64,000 nt of DNA from Muribaculaceae bacterium. GTDB lineage: Bacteria > Bacteroidota > Bacteroidia > Bacteroidales > Muribaculaceae. The stretch's first letter is position 1, and each line of letters opens with the position of its first letter. Location: NCBI GenBank assembly GCA_023664185.1, contig JAMPGA010000001.1:746262-810261 (forward strand), written 5' to 3'. The notes beneath the pieces were generated by a model, which was given only the letters and a program-made list of their open reading frames with translations, was not told the DNA's origin and did not search any database. Shown here in pieces: positions 27,055 through 35,544 of this stretch. The position numbers were made by a program, and so were the translations under genes.

Positions 27055-27842
27055 CGGTCGGAGGTTTTGAGGAGGTCGTTCATCATATCGTCAATTGTAA
27101 ACACTCCCTTGCGGCCGGCTATCCACTCGGCGGCCATCACGGCGCCCAGCGCAAAGCCGTCGCGGCTTTTGGCCTCGTGGGTCAGAGTTATGGTGTCGAC
27201 CTCCGAGTCCCACTCCACAGTGTGTATGCCCGGCACCTCGCCGCGGCGTATGGCCAGGATGGGGAGCATGTCGGGCTCGGTCGAGGCAGCGCCTTCGGGT
27301 CTCTGCACCTTAGTGCCGTCCTCCTCGACTCTCACCTCACCGATGTTTTCGCTCCCCTTGAGGCGCGGATCGGCGGCTACGATATCGGCAGCCATGGTCA
27401 GAGCGGTGCCCGAGGGATAGTCGAGCTTGTGTATATGATGGGTCTCGGTGAGCGAGGGGGTGTATTGCGGCAGATGGCTCATAATGGCGGCAAGCTGGCG
27501 CGACACCAGGCGAGTGACATAGATACCTATCGAGAAGTTGCTCGAGGCCAGCAGCGCTGTATCGGCCTCTTTTACAGCTTTCTCCACCTCGGGCAGGGAG
27601 TCATACCATCCGGTAGAGCCACACACTATGGCCACGCCACGCTTGGCGGCATGTTCGACGTTGGCAGCGGCGGTGGCGGGAGTGGTAAACTCTATGGCCA
27701 CGTCGGCCGAGGCAAAGGCCTCAGAGTCTATATCGGCCACATTGTCGGCGTCGATCACAGCCACTATCTCGTGGCCGCGTGCCCGGGCTATTTTTTCTAT
27801 GGCATGTCCCATTTTGCCATAGCCTATAAGTGCTATCTTCAT
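27051..27842 (-). CDS. dapB: 4-hydroxy-tetrahydrodipicolinate reductase
   Basis: Reduces hydroxy-tetrahydrodipicolinate with NAD(P)H in the lysine/diaminopimelate pathway. Start at ATG 27842 (MKIALIGYGKMGHAIEKI), 2 bp after the porin stop, which gives the usual GxGxMG-type nucleotide-binding N-terminus and 263 residues. The substrate site THHIHKLDYPSGTAL carries the conserved His pair, Lys and SGT. The dapB-lepB-wbqC order is common in Bacteroidales. Confidence 0.96.
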   Translation of the reverse strand: MKIALIGYGKMGHAIEKIARARGHEIVAVIDADNVADIDSEAFASADVAIEFTTPATAAANVEHAAKRGVAIVCGSTGWYDSLPEVEKAVKEADTALLASSNFSIGIYVTRLVSRQLAAIMSHLPQYTPSLTETHHIHKLDYPSGTALTMAADIVAADPRLKGSENIGEVRVEEDGTKVQRPEGAASTEPDMLPILAIRRGEVPGIHTVEWDSEVDTITLTHEAKSRDGFALGAVMAAEWIAGRKGVFTIDDMMNDLLKTSDR

Positions 27843-27844
27843 AA

Positions 27845-28894
27845 TCAGAATCTTATGACAAGCTCGGCACATACCTTGTCGGCGGCGTCGAGCGAGGGGG
27901 CCTTGACCCCGTGGTGATAAAAATATTTTTCGTAGTCTATCCTGACATCACACCTCACAGCTCGGTAGCCGTAGGTTAGGGTGGCTCCCAGAGTGAGGCG
28001 ATTGCGTGCGGGGTCGTTGGTGATGAGCTCACGGTCGGCGTTGCGCTTGCCGGTGCTGTGTGCTGTCATGCCGTCCCAGCGCCCCTGCACGGATGCGCGG
28101 TTGAAGATGCCGGCGCGGAGCGGGAAGGCGTAGTCGGCAAAAAAGTTCCATGCGTGAGCCGTGTGGTGGCGGTGGTGGGTGTAGTGCTTGTTCATATATT
28201 CCCCCTCGAGTGTCAGCGAGCGGTGGACCCATGTGACGCTTGCTCCGGTGAGATTGATTCTTACTGAGTCTGGCTCTATGGTCTGTGCTCCGGCGGCAAA
28301 GGTGAGTCCCGCACCGGGCTTGACCACAACCTTTCCGGCATAGGCCAGGGTCTTGACCCAACGGATCTGGTCGGTGATGGAGGTGGGGTTGAAGGCACCG
28401 GCCTCAAGGCTGAGTATGCTGCGTGTCCAGGCCAGTTTGGCTCCCACGCCGCGCACATTGTTCATATCCTTGCCTATAAATGAGCGGTTGGCAAATATAT
28501 AGTTTGACGGGGCCTTGAAGCAGTCGGTGCCAAAGGGCAGACGGAACTGGCCGGCCTGCAGCCGGAGTCCCTGCGCCAGGACAAGGCGCCCCCATGCGTC
28601 GAGAATCTTCATTGTGCCGCGGTCGCAGAGGTCGGCCTGCACAAAATAGTCTATTTCGGGCGAGATGAGCCCGTCGATGCTCAGGCGTGCGTTGCGCATC
28701 TGAAAACGCTCCTCACCCCCGGCGGTGGCCATCTCGTAGCGGGCACGCAGGGCGCCGTGGAAGTGGGGCATACGGTCGATAGAGTCGGCCGGGGAGGCCT
28801 GGGCTATGGAGGCTACAAAAATCAGCAGCCCCGCGAGGAATCTCACCCCCGGGGCACACCATATAAGGCGAAGACGGCTCATGGACGGCTTCAT
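27845..28894 (-). CDS. Outer-membrane porin, OprO/OprP-like
   Basis: 349 residues with a signal peptide (hydrophobic segment 15-32, cleavage near AQASP), alternating amphipathic strands and a terminal Phe (CAELVIRF), all typical of outer-membrane barrels. The early segment RNARLSIDGLISPEIDYFVQ and the QAGQFRLPFG strand match phosphate-selective porin O/P type proteins. Selectivity cannot be read. Probably co-transcribed with the upstream sigma factor (26 bp) and dapB (2 bp). Confidence 0.82.
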   Translation of the reverse strand: MKPSMSRLRLIWCAPGVRFLAGLLIFVASIAQASPADSIDRMPHFHGALRARYEMATAGGEERFQMRNARLSIDGLISPEIDYFVQADLCDRGTMKILDAWGRLVLAQGLRLQAGQFRLPFGTDCFKAPSNYIFANRSFIGKDMNNVRGVGAKLAWTRSILSLEAGAFNPTSITDQIRWVKTLAYAGKVVVKPGAGLTFAAGAQTIEPDSVRINLTGASVTWVHRSLTLEGEYMNKHYTHHRHHTAHAWNFFADYAFPLRAGIFNRASVQGRWDGMTAHSTGKRNADRELITNDPARNRLTLGATLTYGYRAVRCDVRIDYEKYFYHHGVKAPSLDAADKVCAELVIRF

Positions 28895-28920
28895 ATTTTA
28901 TCGTTTCAATTATATTGGTT

Positions 28921-29511
28921 TCACACAGCCAGTGCGATTTTCTTCTCTCCGGCTATGCGGCGCATGTTGAGTATGGCATATCGCATGCGACCCAACGCCG
29001 TGTTTATGCTCACTCCGGTGGCTTCTGCTATTTCCTTGAACGACATATTGCGGTATATTCTCATCACCAGCACCTCGCGCTGAGGGTCGGGCAGCGACAT
29101 GACAATCTTACGCAGATCCTCGTCGATCTGTTCCTCCACCATCTCGTCCTCTATGTTGCGGTCAGAGAGTTCGCGACGGTTGAGCAGGTCTGTCTCCTCG
29201 CCGTCGGTGGAGATGGCGTTTTCCATGCGCTCCTGGCGGAAGTAGTCGATGATGAGATTGTGGGCTATGCGGGTGAGCCAGCCTGAAAATTTGCCATGCT
29301 CGGCATATCGTCCCTGCTTTATTGTCATGATAGCCTTGACGAAAGTCTCTTGAAAGATATCGTCGGCCACGTCGCGGTTTTTCACAACGTGTATTATATA
29401 GGTGTAGACTTTCTGCTTGTGGCGTTCGAGCAAGATGTCGAAAGCCTCGTTGTTGTCGTTGGCATAAGCGGCGACCAGTTCGGAGTCAGACAGCTTAGTC
29501 AGATGTTCCAT
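28921..29511 (-). CDS. RNA polymerase sigma factor, ECF (sigma-70 family)
   Basis: 196 residues from the ATG at 29511 (MEHLTKLSDSELVAAYAND); an in-frame ATG 39 bp upstream is less likely. Region 2 includes DVADDIFQETFVKAI and the GKFSGWLTRIAHNLIIDYFR -10-recognition helix; region 4 includes LPDPQREVLVMRIYRNMSFK and the helix-turn-helix EIAEATGVSINTALGRMRYA. No anti-sigma gene is adjacent. It has its own good promoter, and the porin gene follows at 26 bp. Confidence 0.93.
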   Translation of the reverse strand: MEHLTKLSDSELVAAYANDNNEAFDILLERHKQKVYTYIIHVVKNRDVADDIFQETFVKAIMTIKQGRYAEHGKFSGWLTRIAHNLIIDYFRQERMENAISTDGEETDLLNRRELSDRNIEDEMVEEQIDEDLRKIVMSLPDPQREVLVMRIYRNMSFKEIAEATGVSINTALGRMRYAILNMRRIAGEKKIALAV

Positions 29512-29626
29512 TGTTTTCTCAGAGTGATTGATTAGAGTAGCAATGTTCAATAGGCAACTATGTTTATTATCTTAAAATTCGGTTAAAACTTGTTTCGCGC
29601 ACACAATATTCCGGCGCTTATGAATG

Positions 29627-29658
29627 CAAATTTACGAAAAATCCTCCACTTGGGCAAA
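29627..29658 (-). promoter_or_regulatory. Promoter of the sigma-porin-dapB-lepB-wbqC unit
   Basis: On the minus strand TTTG (29658 to 29655) and TAAATTTG (29634 to 29627) are 20 nt apart, a full match to the Bacteroidota vegetative consensus. Expected transcription start is near 29620, giving a leader of about 110 nt. Confidence 0.7.
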
Positions 29659-29770
29659 TTATTTGACATAATTTAACCCTGTGGAGAACAATATTTATTT
29701 ATCACGTTTCTATAAAATGCCTTGAGACAACCTCGATGAGTAATAGCACCCCTGTAGTGGGCACGGTAAA

Positions 29771-29800
29771 AATAGCCCAGGGGTGAGCCCCTGGGCTATT
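29771..29800 (-). terminator. Palindromic terminator-like hairpin, copy 1
   Basis: Perfect 13-bp stem AATAGCCCAGGGG with loop TGAG; read on the minus strand it is followed by TTTTT, so it can end the OmpA-lipoprotein gene. The outer flanks also pair (GTAGTGG with CCACTAC). The identical 30-nt sequence occurs at 35091-35120. The surrounding 29635-29881 has no gene. Confidence 0.75.
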
Positions 29801-29881
29801 ATGCCGAGTCCACTACTGGGACCGCGCTATTATGCAATGCCCTTTACAGAGACGAAGTTCGGATTCTCCCGCAGCTCGATT

Positions 29882-30589
29882 TTAGTTGAGGGTGCCCTTA
29901 TTGGCTGCGTCGATCATCTGCTGGTTGGCGGTGATGTAGATTTCCACACGGCGGTTCTGGGCACGGCCCTCGGCGGTGTTGTTGGAAGCTACATAGTCCT
30001 GCATGGGCAGACCCTCCGCCGAGAGGCGGGTGGCCGAGACGCCTGAGTTGAGCAGATAGTTGCGCACGGCGTCGGCGCGGCCGGTGGCCACACGCTCATT
30101 CACCTGCAGTGTGCCGGTATCGTCGGTGTAGCCGTAGATCTGCACATTGGTGTCGGGGTTGGAGTTGAGCGAGGCGGCAAACTTGGTCAGGTCGTTCTTG
30201 GCGTTCTGACTCAGGGTGGTGCCGTTGGTGGGGAAGAGGATACCACCGTCAAAGGTCACCTTGATGGCCTGCAGGCCGTTCTGGTCGGTGGTCTGCTCCA
30301 CCTTGGCCTGCTGTGCCAGCTGCTCCTGGAGTTCCTTCTGCTGCTTGTCCATCTTCTTGCCTATGAGCACGCCGGCACCGGCACCTACTGCTGCGCCCAC
30401 ACCGGCGCCGATGGCTGCACCCTTGCCGCCACCTATCAGAGCACCCACAGCTGCACCCAGGCCGGCACCGCCGGCACCGCCGATGGCTGCGCCCTTGCCG
30501 GTATTGGTCATCGACGAACATCCTGTCATGCCCATGCCCAGCACACAGAGAGCCAGTGCGGGGACTCCTAATACTTTGATAAATTTCAT
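29882..30589 (-). CDS. OmpA family lipoprotein with glycine zipper
   Basis: 235 residues from the ATG at 30589, which gives a lipoprotein signal with lipobox MTGC (lipidated C24). Residues 30-80 are a Gly/Ala-rich zipper (GAAIGGAGGAGLGAAVG and repeats) likely to insert in or pack on the membrane. After a KKMDKQQKELQEQ helix comes an OmpA domain with GYTDDTGTLQVNERVATGRA and AQNRRVEIYI, which should bind peptidoglycan. YiaD-like architecture. A TACATTTG box (30641 to 30634, minus strand) may be its -7 element. Confidence 0.9.
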   Translation of the reverse strand: MKFIKVLGVPALALCVLGMGMTGCSSMTNTGKGAAIGGAGGAGLGAAVGALIGGGKGAAIGAGVGAAVGAGAGVLIGKKMDKQQKELQEQLAQQAKVEQTTDQNGLQAIKVTFDGGILFPTNGTTLSQNAKNDLTKFAASLNSNPDTNVQIYGYTDDTGTLQVNERVATGRADAVRNYLLNSGVSATRLSAEGLPMQDYVASNNTAEGRAQNRRVEIYITANQQMIDAANKGTLN

Positions 30590-30739
30590 ACCGATAGAAT
30601 TTTTGTTTAAGTTAATTTCGTTAATTTTGGCTGCAAATGTAGTAAAAACATCACGAGTCTGCACAATTTAAGACTTCAAATCTTATTTTAATACGCTCGG
30701 AGGGGGTATAAAGTTTAAACCTGGGGCGGGAAGATATAG

Positions 30740-30770
30740 TTGGCCGATTGCAAAAAATTGCGTAATTTTG
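30740..30770 (+). promoter_or_regulatory. Promoter of the EamA transporter gene
   Basis: TTG at 30740-30742, 20-nt spacer, TAATTTTG at 30763-30770. Predicted start near 30777, 27 nt before the ATG at 30804. Confidence 0.55.
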
Positions 30771-30803
30771 CTACACCACAGACACCAACCAAACCTCACG
30801 ACA

Positions 30804-31724
30804 ATGAATTCCCAGCGTCCGGCTGCAAAGAGCAATTTATGGATTTACCACCTGTGCGCACTCTTCACAGTGACCGCATGGGGCTTATCGTTGGTTTCGA
30901 CACGCATACTGCTCGACCATGGGCTGCATCCGGTTGAAATCTTCATCTACCGCTCCATCCTTGCCTATCTCGCCATACTCTGTTTCTGCCACAAGAAGAT
31001 TCTGGCCAACTCAGTCAAGGATGAGCTGCTATTTGTGGCATGCGGCCTGGTGGCAGGCTCGGTCTATTTCATTGCCGAGAATGTGGCGCTGGAGTATACG
31101 CTGGTCACCAACGTCTCGCTCATCACGGCCATGCCACCGCTGCTCACAGTGCTCCTCGTGGGTCTTGTCTACAAAAACAACCGTCCCGGTCGGGGTGCCT
31201 ACATAGGCAGCGTAGTGGCCTTCCTCGGGGTGGGGCTGGTGATATTCAACAGCTCGTTCAACATGGCGCTCAATCCGCTGGGCGATCTGCTGTCGCTGCT
31301 GGCGGCCTTCTGCTGGGCCATATACGGCCTGATGCTCAAGCCGCTTAATGCCCACTACACCGAGATGTTTATAACACGCAAGGTGTTTTTCTACGGAGTG
31401 CTTACGGCGCTCCCCTTTCTGGCTGTGGAGCCTGAGGTGTCCGATCCGCGCATACTGCTCGACCCCGCCTGTCTGTGGAACCTCCTGTTCCTGGCACTCT
31501 TCTGCTCCATGGCGGGCTATCTGCTCTGGGCTGTGGCCGTTGTGAAGATCGGTCCGGTCACTGCCACAAACTACATGTATTTCCAACCGGTGATAACGAT
31601 GATATTCGCCATGCTGGCGCTCAACGAAAAGATCACCCCTACGGGCTATGCCGGATGTGCTCTGATTCTGCTGGGCGTATGGCTGGCCGACTTCCTGCAA
31701 CGGCGCAGTATAAAGAAGTCATAA
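30804..31724 (+). CDS. EamA/DMT family transporter
   Basis: 306 residues from the ATG at 30804 (MNSQRPAAKSNLWIYH), chosen over an upstream start inside the promoter's initial transcribed bases. Ten hydrophobic segments form two EamA repeats, the first with WGLSLVSTRILLDHG and the second with LSLLAAFCWAIYGLMLK. The C-terminus ends LADFLQRRSIKKS. Members export amino acids or other metabolites; the substrate is unknown. 42 bp upstream of the tricorn-like gene, perhaps co-transcribed. Confidence 0.9.
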   Translation: MNSQRPAAKSNLWIYHLCALFTVTAWGLSLVSTRILLDHGLHPVEIFIYRSILAYLAILCFCHKKILANSVKDELLFVACGLVAGSVYFIAENVALEYTLVTNVSLITAMPPLLTVLLVGLVYKNNRPGRGAYIGSVVAFLGVGLVIFNSSFNMALNPLGDLLSLLAAFCWAIYGLMLKPLNAHYTEMFITRKVFFYGVLTALPFLAVEPEVSDPRILLDPACLWNLLFLALFCSMAGYLLWAVAVVKIGPVTATNYMYFQPVITMIFAMLALNEKITPTGYAGCALILLGVWLADFLQRRSIKKS

Positions 31725-31766
31725 ATAAAAAATCGTAAACTACACAGGCAAAAAAGATAAACAACT

Positions 31767-34700
31767 ATGAAAAAAACTTTCCTTACACTGCTTGCAGCCA
31801 CAGCTCTGTGCGCTTCGGCCGAAACACCGCTGTGGATGCGCGACGTCAGCATCTCGCCCGACGGCAAGACGATTGCCTTCACCTATAAGGGCGACATCTT
31901 CACTGTGCCTACAGCCGGAGGCAAAGCCACTCAGCTCACCGCCACCCCCAACTATGAGACTACCCCGGTGTGGAGCCCCGACAGCCGCTCGATAGCCTAT
32001 GCCACCGACCGCAATGGGGGTATGGACATATATATTATACCCGCTGCCGGCGGTGAGGCACGCCGACTCACATCTCACTCAACCTCCGAGACTCCCGAAG
32101 CCTTCACCCCCGACGGTAAGGCGCTCATCTACTCGGCCTTCATCCAGGCTCCGGCCGCTTCACGCACATTCCCCACTGCCCGCATGCCCCAGCTCTACTC
32201 GGTGGCTGTGGACGGTTCGTCGGCTCCTGTGCAGATAATGGGCACAGCTGTTCGCAAGCCCGGTTTTCTCAAGGATGGAAAATCGTTTGTATATCAGGAT
32301 GTGAAGGGCTTTGAGGATGACTGGCGCAAACACCACACATCGTCGGTGACACGCGACATATGGCTCTATGATGCCACTACCGGCAAGCACACCAACCTCA
32401 CAGCCCGCGGTGGCGAGGATCTCAATCCGGTGGTCGACCCCGCGAGCTCTACAGTCTACTTCCTGAGCGAGCGTGGCGGCGACAAGAGCATCAACGTCTG
32501 GTCCGCTCCGCTGTCAGATATGTCAAAGGCTACACGCGTCACAGAGTTTGCCACTCACCCCGTGCGCTTCCTCTCGCGCGCCGACAACGGCGTTCTCTCG
32601 TTTGGTTATGACGGCGAGATTTATACCCTCGAGCCCGGCGGCAAGCCCCGCAAGGTGGCCGTCGACATCGTGGCCGACTATTCCGAGCCCGCCAAGATAC
32701 GCAACTTCGCCAAGGGCGCCACAGGGGCAGTCCCCTCGCCCGACGGCAAGCAGGTGGCTTTTGCCTCGAGAGGCGACATATTTGTCACTTCCACCGACTA
32801 TGTCACCACCAAGCAGATCACCACAACACCCCAGGGTGAACGTCAGCCTTCGTGGGGTGCCGACAACCGCACACTCTACTACACCTCAGACCGCGACGGA
32901 CACGACAACATCTATCGCGCCCGCATCTCGCGCAAGGATGACCCCAACTTCCCCAACGCCACGATAATCGAGGAGACAGCAGTGTTCCCTGCCTCCGACG
33001 GCATAGAGAGATCAAACCCCATAGTGTCGCCTGACGGCCAGAAGATAGCCTATATCCGCGACCGCCGTAAGATAGCCGTCTACGATCTGCACTCCCACAA
33101 GGAGACTCTACTCACCAACGGTGAGACTTATACGGCCAACGATGCCGGTATAGAGATAGACTGGAGCCCCGACAGCGAGTGGCTCGCAGCCATCATCGAC
33201 ACCCACAAGCGCGATCCTTACTACGACATAGCCCTCTATCGTGTCTCGGACGGCAAGATGGTGCGTGTCACCAACGATGCCTATACCAACCACTCGCCCC
33301 GCTGGGTGATGGGTGGCAACGCCGTGATATTCCTCTCCGACCGCTACGGCATGAAGAATCTGGCATCATGGGGCTCGCAGGACGATGTGCTCATAGCATT
33401 TACAAACAAGGAGGCCTACGACCGCTATCGCCTCTCGCCCGAGGATTTCGCTCTGCTCAAGGAGGTGGAGAAGTCGCAGAAGAAGGATAAGGAGAAAGCC
33501 AAGGACGACAAAAAGGGCAAAAAGGACAAAAAAGCCAAGAAGGACGCGGCCACCGATGAGGAGAAGCCCGACGACTATGTGAATGTCGAGGAAGAGGGGA
33601 TCGAAGACCGCATTGTGCGCCTCACACCCTTCTCGTCCGACCTGGCCGACGCTTATATCGACAACGACGGGGAGAACCTCTATTTCCTCTCGAGAGTCGA
33701 CGATGGCTACGACCTCTGGAAAATGGATATGCGCAAGGACGATGTGGAGCTCTACAAGAAACTCGGAGCTTCGTCGCTCTCCATACTCCCCGACGCCGCA
33801 GGCAAGAACATATTCCTGCTGGGCCCCTCGGCCATGAAGAAAATGGCTCTCGCAGGTGGCAAGACCGAAAACATCACCTATGCCGGTGTCCAGAAAATCG
33901 ATCCCGCAGCCGAGCGCGATTATATGTTTGACTATATCCTCACCGAGGAGGCCAAACGATTCCTTGTCAAGGATATGTTTGGCGCCGACTGGAAGGGCCT
34001 GGGCGAGGCTTACCGCCGCTATCTGCCCCATATCAACAATAACTATGATTTTGCCGAAATGGCCTCCGAGCTGCTGGGCGAGCTGAATGTGTCGCACACA
34101 GGTGCACGCTATTATCCCGCCGGCGCCAAGGAGCCCACTGCGGCCCTCGGTCTTATCTACGATCTCGCCGCTCCGGCAGCCGATGGCCTCAAGGTGACCG
34201 AGGTGATTGCCAAGGGTCCTTTTGACCGTAAATCATCGCGCATGGTGCCCGGAGCTGTCATCACCGCCATCAATGGCGAGGCTCTCACCGAGCTCGGGTC
34301 GCCCATGGAGGCCCTCAACCTTCCCAAGCGTGCCAAAATGCTTGTTAGCTTCACTCTCCCCTCGGGCGAGAAGGTTGAGGAGGTGGTTATACCCATCACA
34401 ACTGCACAGGAAAACAATCTGCTCTACGATCGCTGGGTGGAGCGCAACCGTGCCACAGTCGATTCTCTCTCGGGTGGACGTCTGGGATATGTGCATATCC
34501 GCTCGATGGACGATGCCTCATATCGCCGCATCTATGCCGATGTGCTTGGCCGATATGCCGATCGCGAGGGTATAGTGATAGACACCCGCTGGAACGGTGG
34601 CGGACGCCTGCACGAAGATATCGAAGTGCTCTTCAGCGGCAAGAAATATCTCGATCAGGAAATACGCGGCGTGAAGAGCGGCGAAATGCCCTCAAAGCGC

Positions 34701-35027
34701 TGGCTGCGCCCCTCGGTGATGATAACCTGCGAGGCCAACTACTCCAACGCCCACGGCACTCCCTGGATGTATCACAACCGCGGCCTGGGCAAGATCGTGG
34801 GCATGCCTGTGCCGGGTACAATGAGCTCGGTAAACTGGATTGACCTGCAGGACGACAGCATGCTCTTCGGCGTGCCCGTGGTTGGTTTCCGCAATGCCCA
34901 GGGCCAATTTCTTGAAAACCAGCAGCTGGAGCCCGATGTAAAGGTGGCCAACGATCCTGCCGTGATAGTGACCGGCCGCGACCAACAGCTCGAGAAAGCA
35001 GTGGAAACTCTGCTGAATGGGAATTGA
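31767..35027 (+). CDS. Tricorn-protease-like S41 family peptidase
   Basis: 1086 residues. Signal peptide (MKKTFLTLLAATALCASA), then a WD40-like propeller region with many PD40 repeats (SISPDGKTIAFTYKGDI, PVWSPDSRSIAYATD, PSWGADNRTLYYTSDRDG). At about residues 568-602 there is a Lys-rich insert with KKDKKAKKD. A PDZ domain follows (near 800-880), then a C-terminal S41 domain with DTRWNGGGRLHED, and ANYSNAH around the probable catalytic Ser. It should degrade peptides in the periplasm or at the cell surface. The last codons and stop fall in a dispersed GAATTGAG repeat. Confidence 0.92.
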   Translation: MKKTFLTLLAATALCASAETPLWMRDVSISPDGKTIAFTYKGDIFTVPTAGGKATQLTATPNYETTPVWSPDSRSIAYATDRNGGMDIYIIPAAGGEARRLTSHSTSETPEAFTPDGKALIYSAFIQAPAASRTFPTARMPQLYSVAVDGSSAPVQIMGTAVRKPGFLKDGKSFVYQDVKGFEDDWRKHHTSSVTRDIWLYDATTGKHTNLTARGGEDLNPVVDPASSTVYFLSERGGDKSINVWSAPLSDMSKATRVTEFATHPVRFLSRADNGVLSFGYDGEIYTLEPGGKPRKVAVDIVADYSEPAKIRNFAKGATGAVPSPDGKQVAFASRGDIFVTSTDYVTTKQITTTPQGERQPSWGADNRTLYYTSDRDGHDNIYRARISRKDDPNFPNATIIEETAVFPASDGIERSNPIVSPDGQKIAYIRDRRKIAVYDLHSHKETLLTNGETYTANDAGIEIDWSPDSEWLAAIIDTHKRDPYYDIALYRVSDGKMVRVTNDAYTNHSPRWVMGGNAVIFLSDRYGMKNLASWGSQDDVLIAFTNKEAYDRYRLSPEDFALLKEVEKSQKKDKEKAKDDKKGKKDKKAKKDAATDEEKPDDYVNVEEEGIEDRIVRLTPFSSDLADAYIDNDGENLYFLSRVDDGYDLWKMDMRKDDVELYKKLGASSLSILPDAAGKNIFLLGPSAMKKMALAGGKTENITYAGVQKIDPAAERDYMFDYILTEEAKRFLVKDMFGADWKGLGEAYRRYLPHINNNYDFAEMASELLGELNVSHTGARYYPAGAKEPTAALGLIYDLAAPAADGLKVTEVIAKGPFDRKSSRMVPGAVITAINGEALTELGSPMEALNLPKRAKMLVSFTLPSGEKVEEVVIPITTAQENNLLYDRWVERNRATVDSLSGGRLGYVHIRSMDDASYRRIYADVLGRYADREGIVIDTRWNGGGRLHEDIEVLFSGKKYLDQEIRGVKSGEMPSKRWLRPSVMITCEANYSNAHGTPWMYHNRGLGKIVGMPVPGTMSSVNWIDLQDDSMLFGVPVVGFRNAQGQFLENQQLEPDVKVANDPAVIVTGRDQQLEKAVETLLNGN

Positions 35028-35360
35028 GAATGGAGAATTGAGAGTTGAGGATTCCACTTACAAAGTAATGCCCCGTATGGGGCGTGGCATAATAGCCCAG
35101 GGGTGAGCCCCTGGGCTATTTTTTGCCATGTCCCCTACAGGGGCGTGATGAAGTGATAACCAGATGTATATGGCCTCGAAAAGGCCTATTAAAGCCAGAG
35201 CCACACCTCGGTGTGGCTCTAACATTAGGCGACCTCTCCGAGGCCGTTTTTTTGAATGACCTGCACACCCGGCTATAAATATGTCGCCTCTCCGAGGTGC
35301 ACACATGTCTGATTCTCAGTTATATAATCCTCAATTCTCAACTCACCATTCTCCATTCTT
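35021..35360. repeat. Repeat-rich spacer flanked by inverted GAGAATTGAG-type repeats
   Basis: A GAATGGAGAATTGAGAGTTGAGG-type block near 35021-35054 (not longer than two units) recurs inverted at 35326-35360. Between them lie the 30-nt hairpin copy 2 with CCCC-TA-GGGG hairpins on each side, a GGCCT/AGGCC hairpin (35172-35186), the palindrome AGAGCCACACC-TC-GGTGTGGCTCT (35197-35220) and two CCTCTCCGAGG units. Small frames in it (35058-35306) are by-products of the repeats. Confidence 0.7.
35091..35124 (+). terminator. Palindromic terminator-like hairpin, copy 2
   Basis: Identical in 30 nt to 29771-29800: 13-bp stem AATAGCCCAGGGG, loop TGAG. Here it is followed on the plus strand by TTTT, so it can end the tricorn-like gene. 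Confidence 0.75.
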
Positions 35361-35468
35361 GACACACCCCATGGTGGCCGAGAGAGCCTCTACGTCGGAG
35401 GCTTTGTTGAGGGCGAATTCGTAGGTATAGTATCGCACCGAGATATGCGACTTCAGCGTTAAAATATA
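35343..35468 (-). other. Short open frame without a start, possible gene remnant
   Basis: Minus-strand frame open from a TAA at 35471 to a TGA at 35343, with protein-like text containing SHISVRYYTYEFALNKASD. It has no plausible start codon and ends inside the GAGAATGG repeat. It may be the tail of a lost gene, but 40 open codons can arise by chance in GC-rich DNA. The rest of 35361-35544 shows nothing else I can name. Confidence 0.2.
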
Positions 35469-35544
35469 TTATGGGACAGGCCTAAAAGGTCCGTACGCCG
35501 AGTGTGGAGCGCACGAACCTGTTTTGGTAGTTTTATGTGCAAGA

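Noticed and set aside
35058-35306. Small frames in the repeat-rich spacer
   Set aside because: They are translations of palindromic repeats; similar spurious small proteins are commonly annotated in Bacteroidales.
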